A stretch of DNA of 64,000 nt, taken from assembly GCA_963693085.1 (NCBI GenBank), contig OY856409.1, positions 504,637,303-504,701,302 of the forward strand. Direction: 5' to 3'. Both the position numbers and the translations under genes were made by a program. Within the stretch, counting starts at the first letter, position 1; each line of letters opens with the position of its first letter. A model generated the notes under the pieces. It saw nothing but the letters and a program-made list of their open reading frames with translations. It was not told where the DNA came from and did no database searches. This DNA comes from Alisma plantago-aquatica. Lineage: Eukaryota > Streptophyta > Magnoliopsida > Alismatales > Alismataceae. Below, in pieces: positions 37,861 to 48,967 of the stretch.

Positions 37861-38100
37861 CGAACCTGCAACCTCTTTTTTTTTTATGAGAGAACCGTCC
37901 GCCCCCGTAGAAGCGTCACATTAGTTATCCTCAGACAGCGTAAACTATCTTCGGCGTGATTTGAACCCGGGTCCTTCATCTGGACTTACCGAGCCGTAAC
38001 CAGTCGGACTACTCTGGCCATACTTTAGAACCTACAACCTCGTGTTCGTACATAAATACTTTTATCAAGTGGGTGCCACATCTTTGGCGAGATTTAGAAT
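37840..38100 (-). mobile_element. Possible older SINE-like sequence hosting the SINE
   Basis: With the SINE and one target copy removed, the flanks join to give minus-strand GAGGTTGCAGGTTCGAAACC, which contains a second B-box-like GGTTCGAAACC. The target may therefore have been an older tRNA-derived sequence. No tail or duplication is visible for it. Confidence 0.35.
37876..38027 (-). mobile_element. tRNA-derived SINE with 14-bp target-site duplication
   Basis: On the minus strand the element starts near 38027 with a tRNA-like head. The head contains an A-box-like stretch (TAGTCCGACTGGTTACGG) and a clear B box (GGGTTCAAATC, about 37960). The element ends in a short poly(A), seen as T10 at 37876-37885. 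GAACCTGCAACCTC (37862-37875) and GAACCTACAACCTC (38028-38041) flank it with one mismatch. Head, tail and duplication together make a complete 152-bp SINE transcribed by RNA polymerase III. Confidence 0.88.
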
Positions 38101-41100
38101 AAAGATTTGGAAATGGTAGAAGTTTATGTAGCTTTCTCATTTCCATTTGGCGATGTTGCAACTTGTGATGGGATTGGGATCAAAATGGATCATTGATCCT
38201 TTTGTTTAGCATACAACAGACTTCTTGGGATAGTTTTAGATTAGGATTAAATTAATATGGAAACATTACACATCATGTTCCACTTAGAGAAAAGATTGGA
38301 GTTAATGCCTCTATAATTAAGGGGAGAAAGAGAGAAAGGAAACAAAAACAAGTAAAACAAATTGAGAGGGAGATAGAGTTAATGAGAAAAACAAACTGAG
38401 AGAGAGATAGAGTTAATGGAATGGAGGCATTTTCTAAACAATTGTCGTCATACATACTTGAGTGAAAATGTGAGAGAAATAAAAAAAGAATTACCAAAAA
38501 TTTTATGTGATATTCTATAAAGGAAGAAATGCAAGTAAAAGGAGGAAATGGGAGAATATATAATAATAAATTCAAACAATATGCATAAATTCCTCACATC
38601 ATATCTAAAGTTCCTCACATTTTATCAAAACTACCTCAAATGAAGACAATCATAGGACAAACAGTTTATTCTTTGTAAATAATGAAATTCTCGAATAGAT
38701 AATAATCAACAGTCTACTATATTCATTGTTATAGCAAATAAAAGTATTCCATAACATTAGAATACATTACCAGACATCACCCGCAAAGAAAAAGACTACT
38801 TATTCAGAGTACCTTCAACTTATTGAGAAGTGCCTCCTTTTATATACAAAGTATCACAAATAACTATTAGATATATTAGAAAAACATGAAGATTATATGT
38901 TTCATCATAGATAAAAAAGCTTTTCACCAAATACTTTGTTGTCATGAATATTATAATCCCACAAACTACCACTAAATTACAATACAGATAACCAACTCTA
39001 TGTTGCAAGAGTACCTCCCTTTAGTTTAAAAAAACTTATCATAAAAGGTCCATCATTGTTAATACAAAGTATTTCGTATAAAATATTCCTTACTAAAAAA
39101 CAACAAAAGTGTTTTACTTTCAAACACAAAGTAACCTCGAACTAAATAAAAACCTCTTCCTCTAAAGTTACTCCTCATTGCCAGTAATTCATTTACCTGA
39201 ATGTCTTTGAACGTGTTATATGTTATTAAAAACACATAGCTGCAAAATTATACAGAGAAGGTAATAAATTAGAAAATATTTTTTTTGATATAAAAACGTG
39301 CTCTGTGTCTTTCAGTTTATTTTCTGGAGGCTTTTTGTCTTTCGTGCATGCCAATAGCCCAACAGCTAATCGCGAATCCAGAAAACTGTTTGAGAGCAAA
39401 CACTCTATCGTGCGTGTGGTCATACTCCAATATTATTGAGTAATCTCATTCTCTATAAGGCTTTAACGAACCACTATCAGAGGCGGACAAAGCTAGGTAG
39501 TGGAGTGGGCATGTTTGGAAAAGGCGCCACAATGTTGCCCTTCTTTTTCTCGTCTCTTCTCCCTTTTTAGGAGCGAATCAAGGTTTTTTTTTTCCATGTT
39601 AGTCATACAGCATTGGACGTGGAGCATATAAGCGATTGACGATCACTGCCTTAAGTCAAGTTATGTGTATTCGGTCGTCATACTGCCTTGTTTGTTGACC
39701 AGTTGGATAAGGCCCACCCTTCACTTCATTGATTGTTATCCGCCATTCCAGATACCACGAATCCGCTATTAGCACGACTTCGGGTTCACTCTGGATAAAA
39801 CCCAACCCGGACGATTGCTGCGATATTTTAATTTCTAGGCCCAATCCTATTCCCCCGAGGCTGGCCACTTTTGGATATAAGATCTTTATACCCAAGTTGG
39901 GCTCTCAACCAAAATCAGCATTTTTACCGCCTAATAGGAGCAACTAGAGTTGGCATTGAATAAAGAGATCTGTTACACATAAGCAAAATTGCACTCTATT
40001 CGGGAAGAATTTTGACATTTAACTTGCTAAAGAACAAAAAGCAGAAGAAAATAAGTTACTTTTTTTTAATTGTTCTTCAAAAGTCATCCCAAATGGGATG
40101 TAACTTTGCCTCCGTGTAGTCTTATTCTTCTTGTTTGTTAGCAGACTAAATGTCAAAATTCATTCTAACTGCAATGCAACTTTACCTCCGTGTAACATTA
40201 TTCTTAAATAAATCAAATCTCAATACTTGACCAATCCCATCGGCCACTTCACGAGTTTGGTGGACAGAAGCCCAGTTGAATGACTAAGAGATGGGACAAC
40301 AGGAATCCAAATGCGAGAGTTTGAATTTTCTTTGAAGCTGGATAAAGCATTTCCTCTAGCTGGAAAGCTATTTAACGGCCTTTTGCATTATTAGTTTGGT
40401 GCGACGTTAATTAGTGACCTACACGTGGGAATAGTGCTGTTTGGAAATGAAGCCTCGACTCAATTATGTGTTTCCATTTATAATTTGCGCTCTCTCTCTC
40501 ACTCACTCATACAAAACAGTCATAACAGTGACTGACGAATGAGCTTTCCTTGGGACCGTTTGTGCAGGTCTTGTTGGGAGCACGTTTGACTTAATTGCAA
40601 AGCATGCAACATCACCTGTCACCTGTGATAGGTTATAATTGGTGATCCGGCACTAAGGCGGTTGTCTGTTGCTCCTTCGGTTAAGCAACAACTTGATGTA
40701 TATAATTGGTATTTTGAGGCACCTCCATCAAGTAGTAACCACTACTTATACAGACGTGCAGACTTCTTTTAGTTCAAGCGATATCGGTTTAGTCCCGTTT
40801 GGTACAAAGTAAGATACACGTATCTGTTTTCAGCATTTCATCTGTATCTAGTGTACTGTTTCCAGCAATTACAAATGAGGTGCCATGTAACAGGAAAGAA
40901 AAAGAAAAATAGAAGAGAGAAAAGAGTCCAGAAAAAAGAAAAAATATGAAAGAAATTTTTATTTTTATAACTTTAGTCTTTAACAAAGTATTTGATAAAA
41001 TAGAAACAATTAAAATCCTTATAGAAGTACAATCCCACAAAATCAACGTCGATATATTTTTTAAAAAATAAAGCGGAACAAAAAATAAGTATTCTATATT

Positions 41101-41337
41101 GTGGGCGCACTATTTTTTCTAAATAACACATTAATTAAAAAATGAGTGAAACATGTCATTTTTTTGGTATGGTACTCATTTTTAACGCCATTATATTTTT
41201 ACAAAGTATTAGAATGAGTGTACAACATATTTTTGTGGATAATATTTATTTTTTCTCATTATATTTTAAAATAAGCATTGTTCCATAATATTAAGTGCAA
41301 TAAGTAATTTAAAAATAATGACATAAAAATGAATGTT
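38101..41337. other. Low-repeat stretch, no gene recognised
   Basis: About 3.2 kb with no LTR, TIR or coding motif that I can identify. Opposed short frames at 39656-39947 have no recognisable features. A diverged duplication, CTTTGCCTCCGTGTAGTCTTA and CTTTACCTCCGTGTAACATTA, lies at about 40105-40205. A G-box-type CACGTGG occurs near 40423. It could be intergenic DNA near a gene outside the window. Confidence 0.5.
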
Positions 41338-41400
41338 ATATCATAAAATGACACATTACACATTAAGAGTGTTATATCATAAAATGACACATTACACATT
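41338..41400. repeat. Short tandem duplication (about 34-bp unit x2)
   Basis: TGTTATATCATAAAATGACA plus CATTACACATT occurs twice in direct succession, without mismatches in the shared part. Confidence 0.9.
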
Positions 41401-41554
41401 TTTGAGTTAATGTGTTACTATGTAATGTGTACTATCCCTCAATGCAATATCGATTTTAAAATAATAATATTTTTAATGAGATTGTACACATATTTATTTT
41501 TTTTAATTCAAAACTAAGTATTGTATACATGTTTTTGTGGACAATACTTATTTT

Positions 41555-41558
<4 letters not shown>

Positions 41559-41635
<77 letters not shown>
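41559..41635. repeat. (AC)n-(TA)n-(GA)n compound microsatellite
   Basis: Three consecutive dinucleotide tracts end directly at the TIR element (41636). Confidence 0.97.
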
Positions 41636-41636
<1 letters not shown>

Positions 41637-42026
41637 TCAGGCTAGAATACACTCGAGTGTATCTGGAGCGGAATACACTCAAGTAGTTTTTCATGATACA
41701 ATATTTTTTTTGAAAATCTAATCTGTTGATCTTCTTAAACATCTTGTGAACAACTCATACGCAAAATTTGAGCACATTTGGATATGTATAGCTCATGTTA
41801 TGAAGACCGCAAAAATTATGCATTTCAAATTAGTTTCGCGCATCGATTTTGTTGCCCTTGGATGAGGGACTTACACTCATCCAAATGGGCTCAAAATTTT
41901 TATGTAGCCTAGTTATAGTATGACGGTGAAGATCAATAGTTTACATTTTGCAAAAAATAGTCTTGATATGCAAACACACTTGAGTGTATTCGTGCGATCC
42001 GTACACTCGAGTGTATTCTAGCCTGA

Positions 42027-42027
<1 letters not shown>
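41636..42027. mobile_element. TIR element copy 2 (392 bp, MITE-like)
   Basis: The 26-bp ends 41636-41661 and 42002-42027 are perfect inverted repeats, starting GTCAGGCTAGAATACACTCG. A second, inner inverted pair (GAATACACTCAAGT near 41671 and ACTTGAGTGTATTC near 41979) is nested inside. No coding sequence is present. The flanks are (GA)n/(TA)n on one side and (CT)n/(TA)n on the other, so the inverted symmetry continues into the microsatellites. MITEs sitting in (TA)n tracts are known in plants, for example Micron in rice; identity with that family is not claimed. Confidence 0.88.

Positions 42028-42083
<56 letters not shown>
42028..42083. repeat. (CT)n-(TA)n microsatellite
   Basis: It mirrors the (TA)n-(GA)n tract on the other side of the TIR element and runs straight into the start of the CopA LTR. 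Confidence 0.95.
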
Positions 42084-42088
<5 letters not shown>

Positions 42089-42920
42089 CGAATAGGAAAA
42101 AGATCTGGCCCATGCCTAATTGTACCAAACCTAATAAGAGTCAAATCTAAAATGGGAGGAAGATGGTTTCCTATGTGCAACATGGTATTGCATTAGGAAT
42201 TAGAGTAGGATTCCTGGTTGCAACCACATACCACGGAGGCCAATAAATAGAGGCCCCTGGAAGAAGCCATTGAGATCATCTCACCGGTTGAGGTGTGTGA
42301 TCCCTCCATTTATTTGTTGGTGCCTTCCGTGGTAGAAGGTGTCAGGGAACAAGAACAACTGGAGGAGCTCTCTTGGTAAATAAGAGAGGGTCAACGACTT
42401 TGTCTTGAAGTGAAGTAGCAGCTGATAGTCGGTGACACATTGGGTGCACCGACAGAGCAGCTCTCTTGGTTGATAAGAGAGGGTCATCGACTTTGCCTTG
42501 AAGTAAAATAGCGGTTGGCGATTACAAACACAGTGTTGCCATAGCGGCAACGGTCCGATCCAGTCATCGATCACAACGGCATCAAGCGGTCCCCGATAAC
42601 AACATCGGCCTCATGAAAAGATCAAGTAAAGATGGAGGTTTTGTACACACTGGGTGTGATTCTCTTCTTCCTCATCTTTGTTCTTGTTTAGGGAGGGATA
42701 CCTGGATTTAGGGGTAATTAAATCCATGAAGTGTCAGTTGTAATCTTAATTAAATAGTGCTTATTGTCGGTATTGCCCTGTGGTTTTTCTCTCTTTTTCT
42801 TGGGGAGAGTTTTCCACGTTAAATCTATTATTTCTTTTTTGGATTTATACACTTGTGAGTAACACTTCCCCAATAAGTTTTTGTCACATCCGAGACTGTA
42901 TCAGTACAACATCCCCAACA
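42084..42920 (+). mobile_element. CopA 5' LTR (Ty1/copia)
   Basis: It corresponds to the reverse complement of the CopE LTR (23727-24621), starting TATTACGAATAGG (TG mutated to TA) and ending CATCCCCAACA. A TATA-like box (CAATAAATAG) lies at 42241-42250, placing the transcribed leader downstream. Two copies of a repeat about 93 bp apart each contain a perfect 7-bp-stem hairpin (42368-42388 and 42461-42481). The primer-binding site expected after 42920 is not intact (AGTGGCTCAAC), and a deletion seems to join the LTR directly to gag. Confidence 0.85.
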
Positions 42921-43166
42921 AGTGGCTCAACATTTCTGTGTTCCATCACGTCTCAAAAAAGACCAATGCCAAAGATTTTTGGGAGAAACTCAAGAAGTTA
43001 AATGAGCATAAGGCTTCCATAAATAAATATTTCTTGATTAAAAAGTTGGTGAACCTCAAGTACCGGGATGGTACAAGTATCGCCGAGCATATGAATGAAT
43101 TCTAAAGCCTTGTAAATCAATTGGGGTCCATGAAGATCGTTCTTGATGATGAACTCTAGGCTCTAC
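42921..43166 (+). pseudogene. CopA gag, N-terminal part (interrupted)
   Basis: The translation contains KTNAKDFWEKLKKLNEHKA and KYRDGTSIAEHMNEF, then SLVNQLGSMKIVLDDEL and ALL. These are typical of the copia gag region between its start and the zinc knuckle. Two in-frame stops (TAA after MNEF and TAG after DDEL) replace probable Gln codons. The first 80-100 residues are missing. The frame is cut after ALL by CopB at 43167 and resumes at 60398 with LLLLGSLPDSWE, so the two parts belong to one gag. Confidence 0.85.
43162..43166. repeat. CopB target-site duplication, left (TCTAC)
   Basis: It is identical to 60398-60402 and abuts the TG of the CopB 5' LTR. Confidence 0.93.
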
Positions 43167-43472
43167 TGTTGGTATATATGTCCATAGAGCCATCCCGAGT
43201 GATTGCATGGACTCATATATTAATTATTCATTAATATGATTATTTAGTTAATTAATTAATTCCAAAATATTCTAATTAATCCATGAGCATTTTAATTAAC
43301 ACAGTCTTTCTATTTACAGATAGGTTTAGAAAACCCTAATTCCTTTCATCTCCTATTTAAAGGGGCTTGATGGCCAATATCTTTACAAGATATTGACAGA
43401 GACTTTTCAATTTATGCTCACGTATGTAAACCCTAGTCGTCACCATTCTCAGGAGAGAAAGGAGAGCACTGT
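43167..43472 (+). mobile_element. CopB 5' LTR, first part
   Basis: It starts TGTTGGTATATATG and aligns with 59672-about 59980. A TATA-like TATTTAAA lies at 43354-43361. It is interrupted by the L2 solo LTR and resumes at 48370. Confidence 0.93.
43468..43472. repeat. L2 target-site duplication, left (ACTGT)
   Basis: Identical to 48365-48369. The uninterrupted CopB 3' LTR has the diverged equivalent CACTGCG near 59975. Confidence 0.93.
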
Positions 43473-46400
43473 TGTAAGCCCCCTAAACTTACTTAATGAG
43501 TTGAATAAGATTAATTATCATAATTGAATTCTTATAACCCTAATATAACCTTGTGATATTCTTTGAAATCATAAGACAAGATTAAGTTTCAAATTTGGTC
43601 CAATTTGGACATTGTTTGAGCAAGTTATGCAATTTTATGCACATTTTGGACTTTTCTACAATTTCCCCAATTGAGAAGTTTTATTTGCAATTTATCATTT
43701 GAATTACGTTCCTTGGATATTCTCTCATCATTCTTGATCTTTTTTATCCATGGGGTGCCTATTTAAACCTTGGTTTGAAGGTTTTTTCTCAAGGGTATTT
43801 TAGGGTTTACCCCTTCATGGATGAGCTACCTTTAGTAGCTATCAACTAATGAGTTATTTGTTTTTCTTGGAAATTCAAGAAGAAAGGGATAAGAATGTCT
43901 CTATGGATAGTGGGGGAGCTTCTTGTGTATGTTCTTGTATATTCTTAATATTTTAAGGCCATGGACACTTGGAAAGATACTAGAACTTCTAACTTTTTCT
44001 TTTTCTTTATCTTAAAGTTTCATATACTTATCCCTAAGCACCAAAACAGGACATTTTCTCTTCACACTTCCCTCCTTCTGTGAACCGCATTCCCCCTCTA
44101 TGCTTATGCAAATTTCCTATCCAAGAAAGAAGAAAGAGGGGATCTTCTTGGAGAAAGAATCTAGGGTTGTAATTGACTTCCTTTTAGGGCTTGTAAAGCT
44201 TCCTTCTAGTGATCTTGACGTAAAAGAGTGAGAATCCCCTTCTTTCCTCTATTTATTTCTTTTTTATTCTTCCTCCTACCTTTCTCCCAGTCAGAATCGT
44301 GTTTCTCCATGGTAAAAATTGCTCTAAAGCTCTAAAACCCTACCTTTCTTGCTCTTTATGCTTAGGGTTTGCTCATTTGATGAAGAAAGGTGCTAGATGG
44401 ACGAGTTCGCAACTTATGCTTGGATTTTCTACCCTACTTGATCATGTATTCTTCTATTTGGGAGTTTATCTTCTCATTAGAGGCAAGTTTTATAACTTGC
44501 TCCATGTTTATTGTGTACCATAAGCTTTCAAGCTCATGTTCTTGCTTGAAAATGATGATCCATGCACTAAAAAGCTATGCTTGACTTGGATTTCAATTTT
44601 TATAATGTTCCCTATTCTGATATTAGTACTATATGAGCCTATATTCATGTGTACATTATTCCTAAGGTATAATATGACTTGGATCAGGTTGGTTTGACAA
44701 CCAATGGTGCTAAACACCTATCAACCAATGGTCAATTTTAAGTAAAGTTGATTTCTTCTATAAACATATGACCCAATGGTGGTACCATTATAACAACCGA
44801 TGGTGTTGTCTTCATGACAACTGATGGTAGTAACCAAGGGTATCAACTAACATTACCCTTTAGGTTAGGTGTTGGCCTAGTAGAAGCTTAGTGATTAACC
44901 ACTAAGTACCCTAATGATGCTATCAATCAATGGTGATATTAGTTTGATATTTGAGGGTGATTAATGAATATAGTTCTGATCTAACAACCTATGGTGATTT
45001 AATGGTCACTAATGATGGTGGATCAGGTATCCACAACCTATGGTGAGTTAATCATATAGTTGTAGTATCAATTAAGCCTTAGACCAATGGTTTCTTGGGT
45101 ACTTGATGCAATGGTTGAACCTATACTGCAATTGATGGTTTTAACATACAAACTTGACCCAATGGTCAAGATCTAATGTTTATTCCTCTAATAAAGTGGA
45201 ATGATGGCTAATGTAATATGTTGATCCTAATAATGTGATTTATATGGTTTCCTTTATATGATTAACTTAAGGAGCTTACTTGTTTACAACGGATAGCTTG
45301 TTTTAAATGAACAATTGATTGTGGGTTTTACCCTACTCTCAAAGGAACTTTTTGTGTTATTAATCAAGGGATGTATAGGGTTGAATGGTGAATCTGTCTA
45401 GAGCACAAATCAATGACTTCATAGGTGGTTTATCCAATGTGTTTACTTATGTAAACAACCAATGGTCTTACCTTTTAAACATCCAACGGTTCTGGGTGAC
45501 ATTGTGGTATGGTGATATGGGTTGAATGATAATGGAAAAAATGGAGGGCTACCCTTAATAAGGTAGTCTTACCTATTCACTCATATGAATAGAAGGGATG
45601 ATAATCATATTGTGTTGATGTGTAACCCTAATGAGGTATAGCTTGTTATACCTAGCTTTGATATAACTAAATGATGGTAATTGGGTATGAATAGTCCTTT
45701 AATGATTAATACAATCATGGAGTACTCTCTTATTGCTGTTGAAACCCTAGTATGCTATAACTCGATGGTTACACCTTGATTTATGTGTGGGTTAATACTT
45801 GAGAATAGTATGGAATGTGATGGTGATGCTTCACCTTATGCATACATGATCCAATGGGGATGTTGTGAGTTAGTGTTTGGGTATAAGTGTTGATTAGTAA
45901 CGTTGATATAATTTATCATGTTGAACCTAACTCTAATGCAAATAGATAAAGATGAGTATTCATGTTTAACATTCTTATATGACGGAATGATGGTGGAATA
46001 ACCTCCTTAATATGATCATAACCTTAATATGGTAATTGGTGGTTATCATAGCCACATGGTTGATACTTTCTTATGCTAAATATGTGCATTATGAATATGA
46101 TGAGGGTTAATCATATCTAGATTCCTTGCATATTGACGTAATAAAGGAATGTTCTTAATGTTAACATAACTCTACTATGATTGTTTATGAATATCTCCTA
46201 GCTCATTAATGCAATATTGTGTTGATTCAGTGTATTATATGTAAGTGATGTTGTTGAGCCTTATTATAATGCATGCAAAGATAATGATGATCTTACAGGG
46301 AATAATTTGATGGTCTTAATGACCTTTGGGCATGGTTGAGCCCTGAATGAGGTGTAATCCTCTTGTGTTGATAAGGGTTTTTACCTTGTGATATTGTGAA

Positions 46401-48364
46401 AAAGATTTATATCATGTGATAGTATGATGGTCTTAATGACCTTTGGGCATGGTTGATCCCTGAATGAGGTGTAATCCTCTTGTGTTGATAAGGGTTGATA
46501 CCCTGTGATATTGGGAAAAGGATTTATATCTTGCGATAGTATGATGACTAGTGTGGTCTCATGAATGGCAAGTGAATAGTACCATATGATGATGAGATGA
46601 GAAATTATGTTTCACACATTTTATATCTTTTGTTGTTGTAATATTTATATGCTTTCTAGAAGTGAATTAGGGTTTGTGTGTCCACTTGTTTGATGCAGCC
46701 TTAATTCACCCAATTGGCATAACTAATCAAGTGCAACTCTAATCATGTAGTGCCATGTGTCATAGAGCCATCTTCAGTGTCAGAACTTGCTGGATGGTGA
46801 AATGAGTATTCCTAAGGGAAAGTCAGAGTGCATATTGTTGAGTATGTGGGGGTGGCAATTTGAGGATATATCCTTGTCATCCACAATGCAGATTGTGGAG
46901 GTTGGCTATGGTGATGCCTCATACATCTGATGTGATTGAGAACGGCTGTGGTCCTGTCTCAGTGATTATAACATGATGTGATTAGAGGACAACTGTGGTT
47001 GTACCTAAGTGATTGGGTTTGAATATCCTAGATGCTAGCACGCTGACCTGTACCAAGGTGGGCTAGTTACAGGACTATATGTTGATGTGGTGGTAGCTTT
47101 GACTAATATGTCACTGCCTTTTACTCGTACTAACTGCGGGGAAGAGATCTTAGGATATTGGCACTCCTATATCTTGTACGGAACTGAATAACCCTTTGCA
47201 TGAGTCAGTTAAACTTTGAATGGTACGATTAAAATTCTCGATGGCTTAATAAAAGATGTAATACAACCGTGTAGAACATTTGTTTAGGGTTATACATGAT
47301 GTTTCACATTGGATGATAACCCTTGTTTTTTATCTTTACATAAAGATGATGCTTAGTGTAATTAAGAGATAGTAGATATACTTAGGTTGTGGATATTCTT
47401 AAGATTTTAGATGTGTACATACAGTAGCCATCCTTATTTTGATAACTATAATGATATTGTTGATTGTCATCATGATGATAGATATCTCATGTTGTTAGTT
47501 ATGTTTAGCATGCTAGCCATGCCTTTGTAACTAGATAAGCATATACTGCTAATCATGCGTATCCATATAGTTGTGTTTATGTTGTTAGATCTTCTTATGA
47601 TGTTGATATGTTTAACCAACTAAGAATGCTCATCTTGTAAGCTATGCTATGTTACTAGACTTGCTCATGATTCTAGATATGCATATGCTACTGAATTGCT
47701 TATATTGTCAACAAGATAAAGGATGATAGTCTGGCTAATGATGATAGTTATTATCTGCTCCTTTATGTATTATGTTAATCATCCGTACTACTGAGCTTAT
47801 TTGTTATATTTGATTAAACTTCTTAACTGTTTAATTACTTAAAAATGTTGTAATCAATAAACATTGTTGGAGGTTATATCTCTTGCTGGGACATGGGTCT
47901 CACCCTTGTGTTTCGCCGCATCTTTTTAGGTAATCAGAAGTGATGGAAACAAAATCGTGGAAGTAAAGAGGATATATAGTAATGAATCTGTGAGAAAGTT
48001 GATTAGATGTCTAGTGTGTCCTAGAGTCATCCCTGTACTCTCAAGTTCGAGCATGAAAAGTTTGTATATGGTGTTTCAAACAAATCGAACTTTTGTTAGC
48101 ATGTTAATGCTTATTCGTATGGCATATATGAATATTGTTCTCCTGTGTATATATGTTGTGGCTAAGGAGATAGAACAATTTATATCAAATTCTTGTCATA
48201 GTATGGATACAAGAAATATGTTGGGATCTTATTCACATGAATTTGAGTGGGTGTTGATGTTGAAATCAGTTTTAATTTACCCATATTTTTGGGTATGTGA
48301 TTAATTAGTGATAAATTGTGTTTAATGTTTTGAGTAATATCGTTTAGTGTAATGGGTTCTCACA
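43473..48364 (+). mobile_element. L2 solo LTR (4.9 kb) with target-site duplication
   Basis: It runs from TGTAAGCCCCC to TTCTCACA, flanked by perfect ACTGT repeats (43468-43472 and 48365-48369), and sits inside the CopB 5' LTR. It is the only complete LTR of the L family here; L1 and L3 are partial copies. A TATA-like TATTTAAA lies at 43760-43767. The interior contains the ATGGT-word array (about 44700-45180), the 118-bp tandem duplication (about 46305-46540) and a degenerate minisatellite near 47400-47700. No gene is supported. A frame at 47957-48304 is an artefact of U5-like sequence. Confidence 0.95.
44700..45180. repeat. Degenerate array of ATGGT words in L2 LTR
   Basis: Words such as CAACCTATGGTG, CAACCAATGGT, CCCAATGGTC and AATTGATGG recur every 20-50 bp, about 15 times. 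L1 has the same array at about 26170-26660. Confidence 0.8.
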
Positions 48365-48369
48365 ACTGT
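48365..48369. repeat. L2 target-site duplication, right (ACTGT)
   Basis: Identical to 43468-43472. The CopB LTR continues GACACTAGCACATC immediately after it. Confidence 0.93.
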
Positions 48370-48788
48370 GACACTAGCACATCATCACACAAAGACTACT
48401 CCTTCCTGCCATCTTAGGAAGTGCGACATAGAGTTCCAGTCCATCCACATGGACGAAGTAGAGACACAAGTGCTGAGATGCCTACATTCGGAGGACATCA
48501 ATGACCCTCCATAGGTGTTATGAGTGGTGGGCATCACTGCATGAAAGGAGCGCAACTTGATCTTCTTGTATTGCATCTAGAGATGGGAGAGAAGTATCGT
48601 CCGTGTAAGCCAGGAGCATTGCACACCATCATGTAGTGGGACGTCACTAGATTTGCTCTGTGAAAGGTATATCCTGGGAATACTCTTTATGAATATGCTA
48701 TTTTCAATGAGATCCTGTTGCGGGTTGCATGAAAATATATTTTATTTTGTTACTTCTACCACGTATGTTTCCTCCACAAAACCCAACA
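48370..48788 (+). mobile_element. CopB 5' LTR, second part
   Basis: It aligns with about 59979-60397 and ends CCACAAAACCCAACA. Together with 43167-43472 it makes 725 bp, against 726 bp for the 3' LTR. Confidence 0.93.
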
Positions 48789-48967
48789 GTGGTATCAGAG
48801 CAACGTCAATCTACGACGTATTTGGATTCGTTTCGATATGATCAAATTATTGTATACTATTTTCTATGTTTCATACAATGTGAATTAAATCTGCTAATGT
48901 ACAAATCTAAACCTAATTCCACATACACCACATGCTTCTATTTTTGACGTTTCAGACGAGGTCGACT
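48789..48967 (+). mobile_element. CopB leader with primer-binding site
   Basis: TGGTATCAGAGC at 48790-48801 lies one base after the LTR and is the Met-tRNA primer site. About 170 bp of leader follow before CopC interrupts at 48968. The first part of gag is missing on the other side of CopC. Confidence 0.9.

Noticed and set aside
39656..39947. Opposed 70-80-codon frames in the low-repeat stretch
   Set aside because: They overlap on opposite strands, lack recognisable domains or start context, and no splice structure is apparent.
40790..41100. Possible hAT-type MITE starting at TCCCGTTTGGTA
   Set aside because: I found no matching inverted end within the next 300-400 bp and no flanking duplication.
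47957..48304. 115-codon frame near the L2 LTR end, with related frames at 29411-29617 (L1) and 62109-62330 (L3, minus strand)
   Set aside because: It looked like a conserved small protein, but the copies differ at all codon positions, one copy is frameshifted by a deletion, and the starts are not consistently ATG. The similarity is explained by LTR homology.
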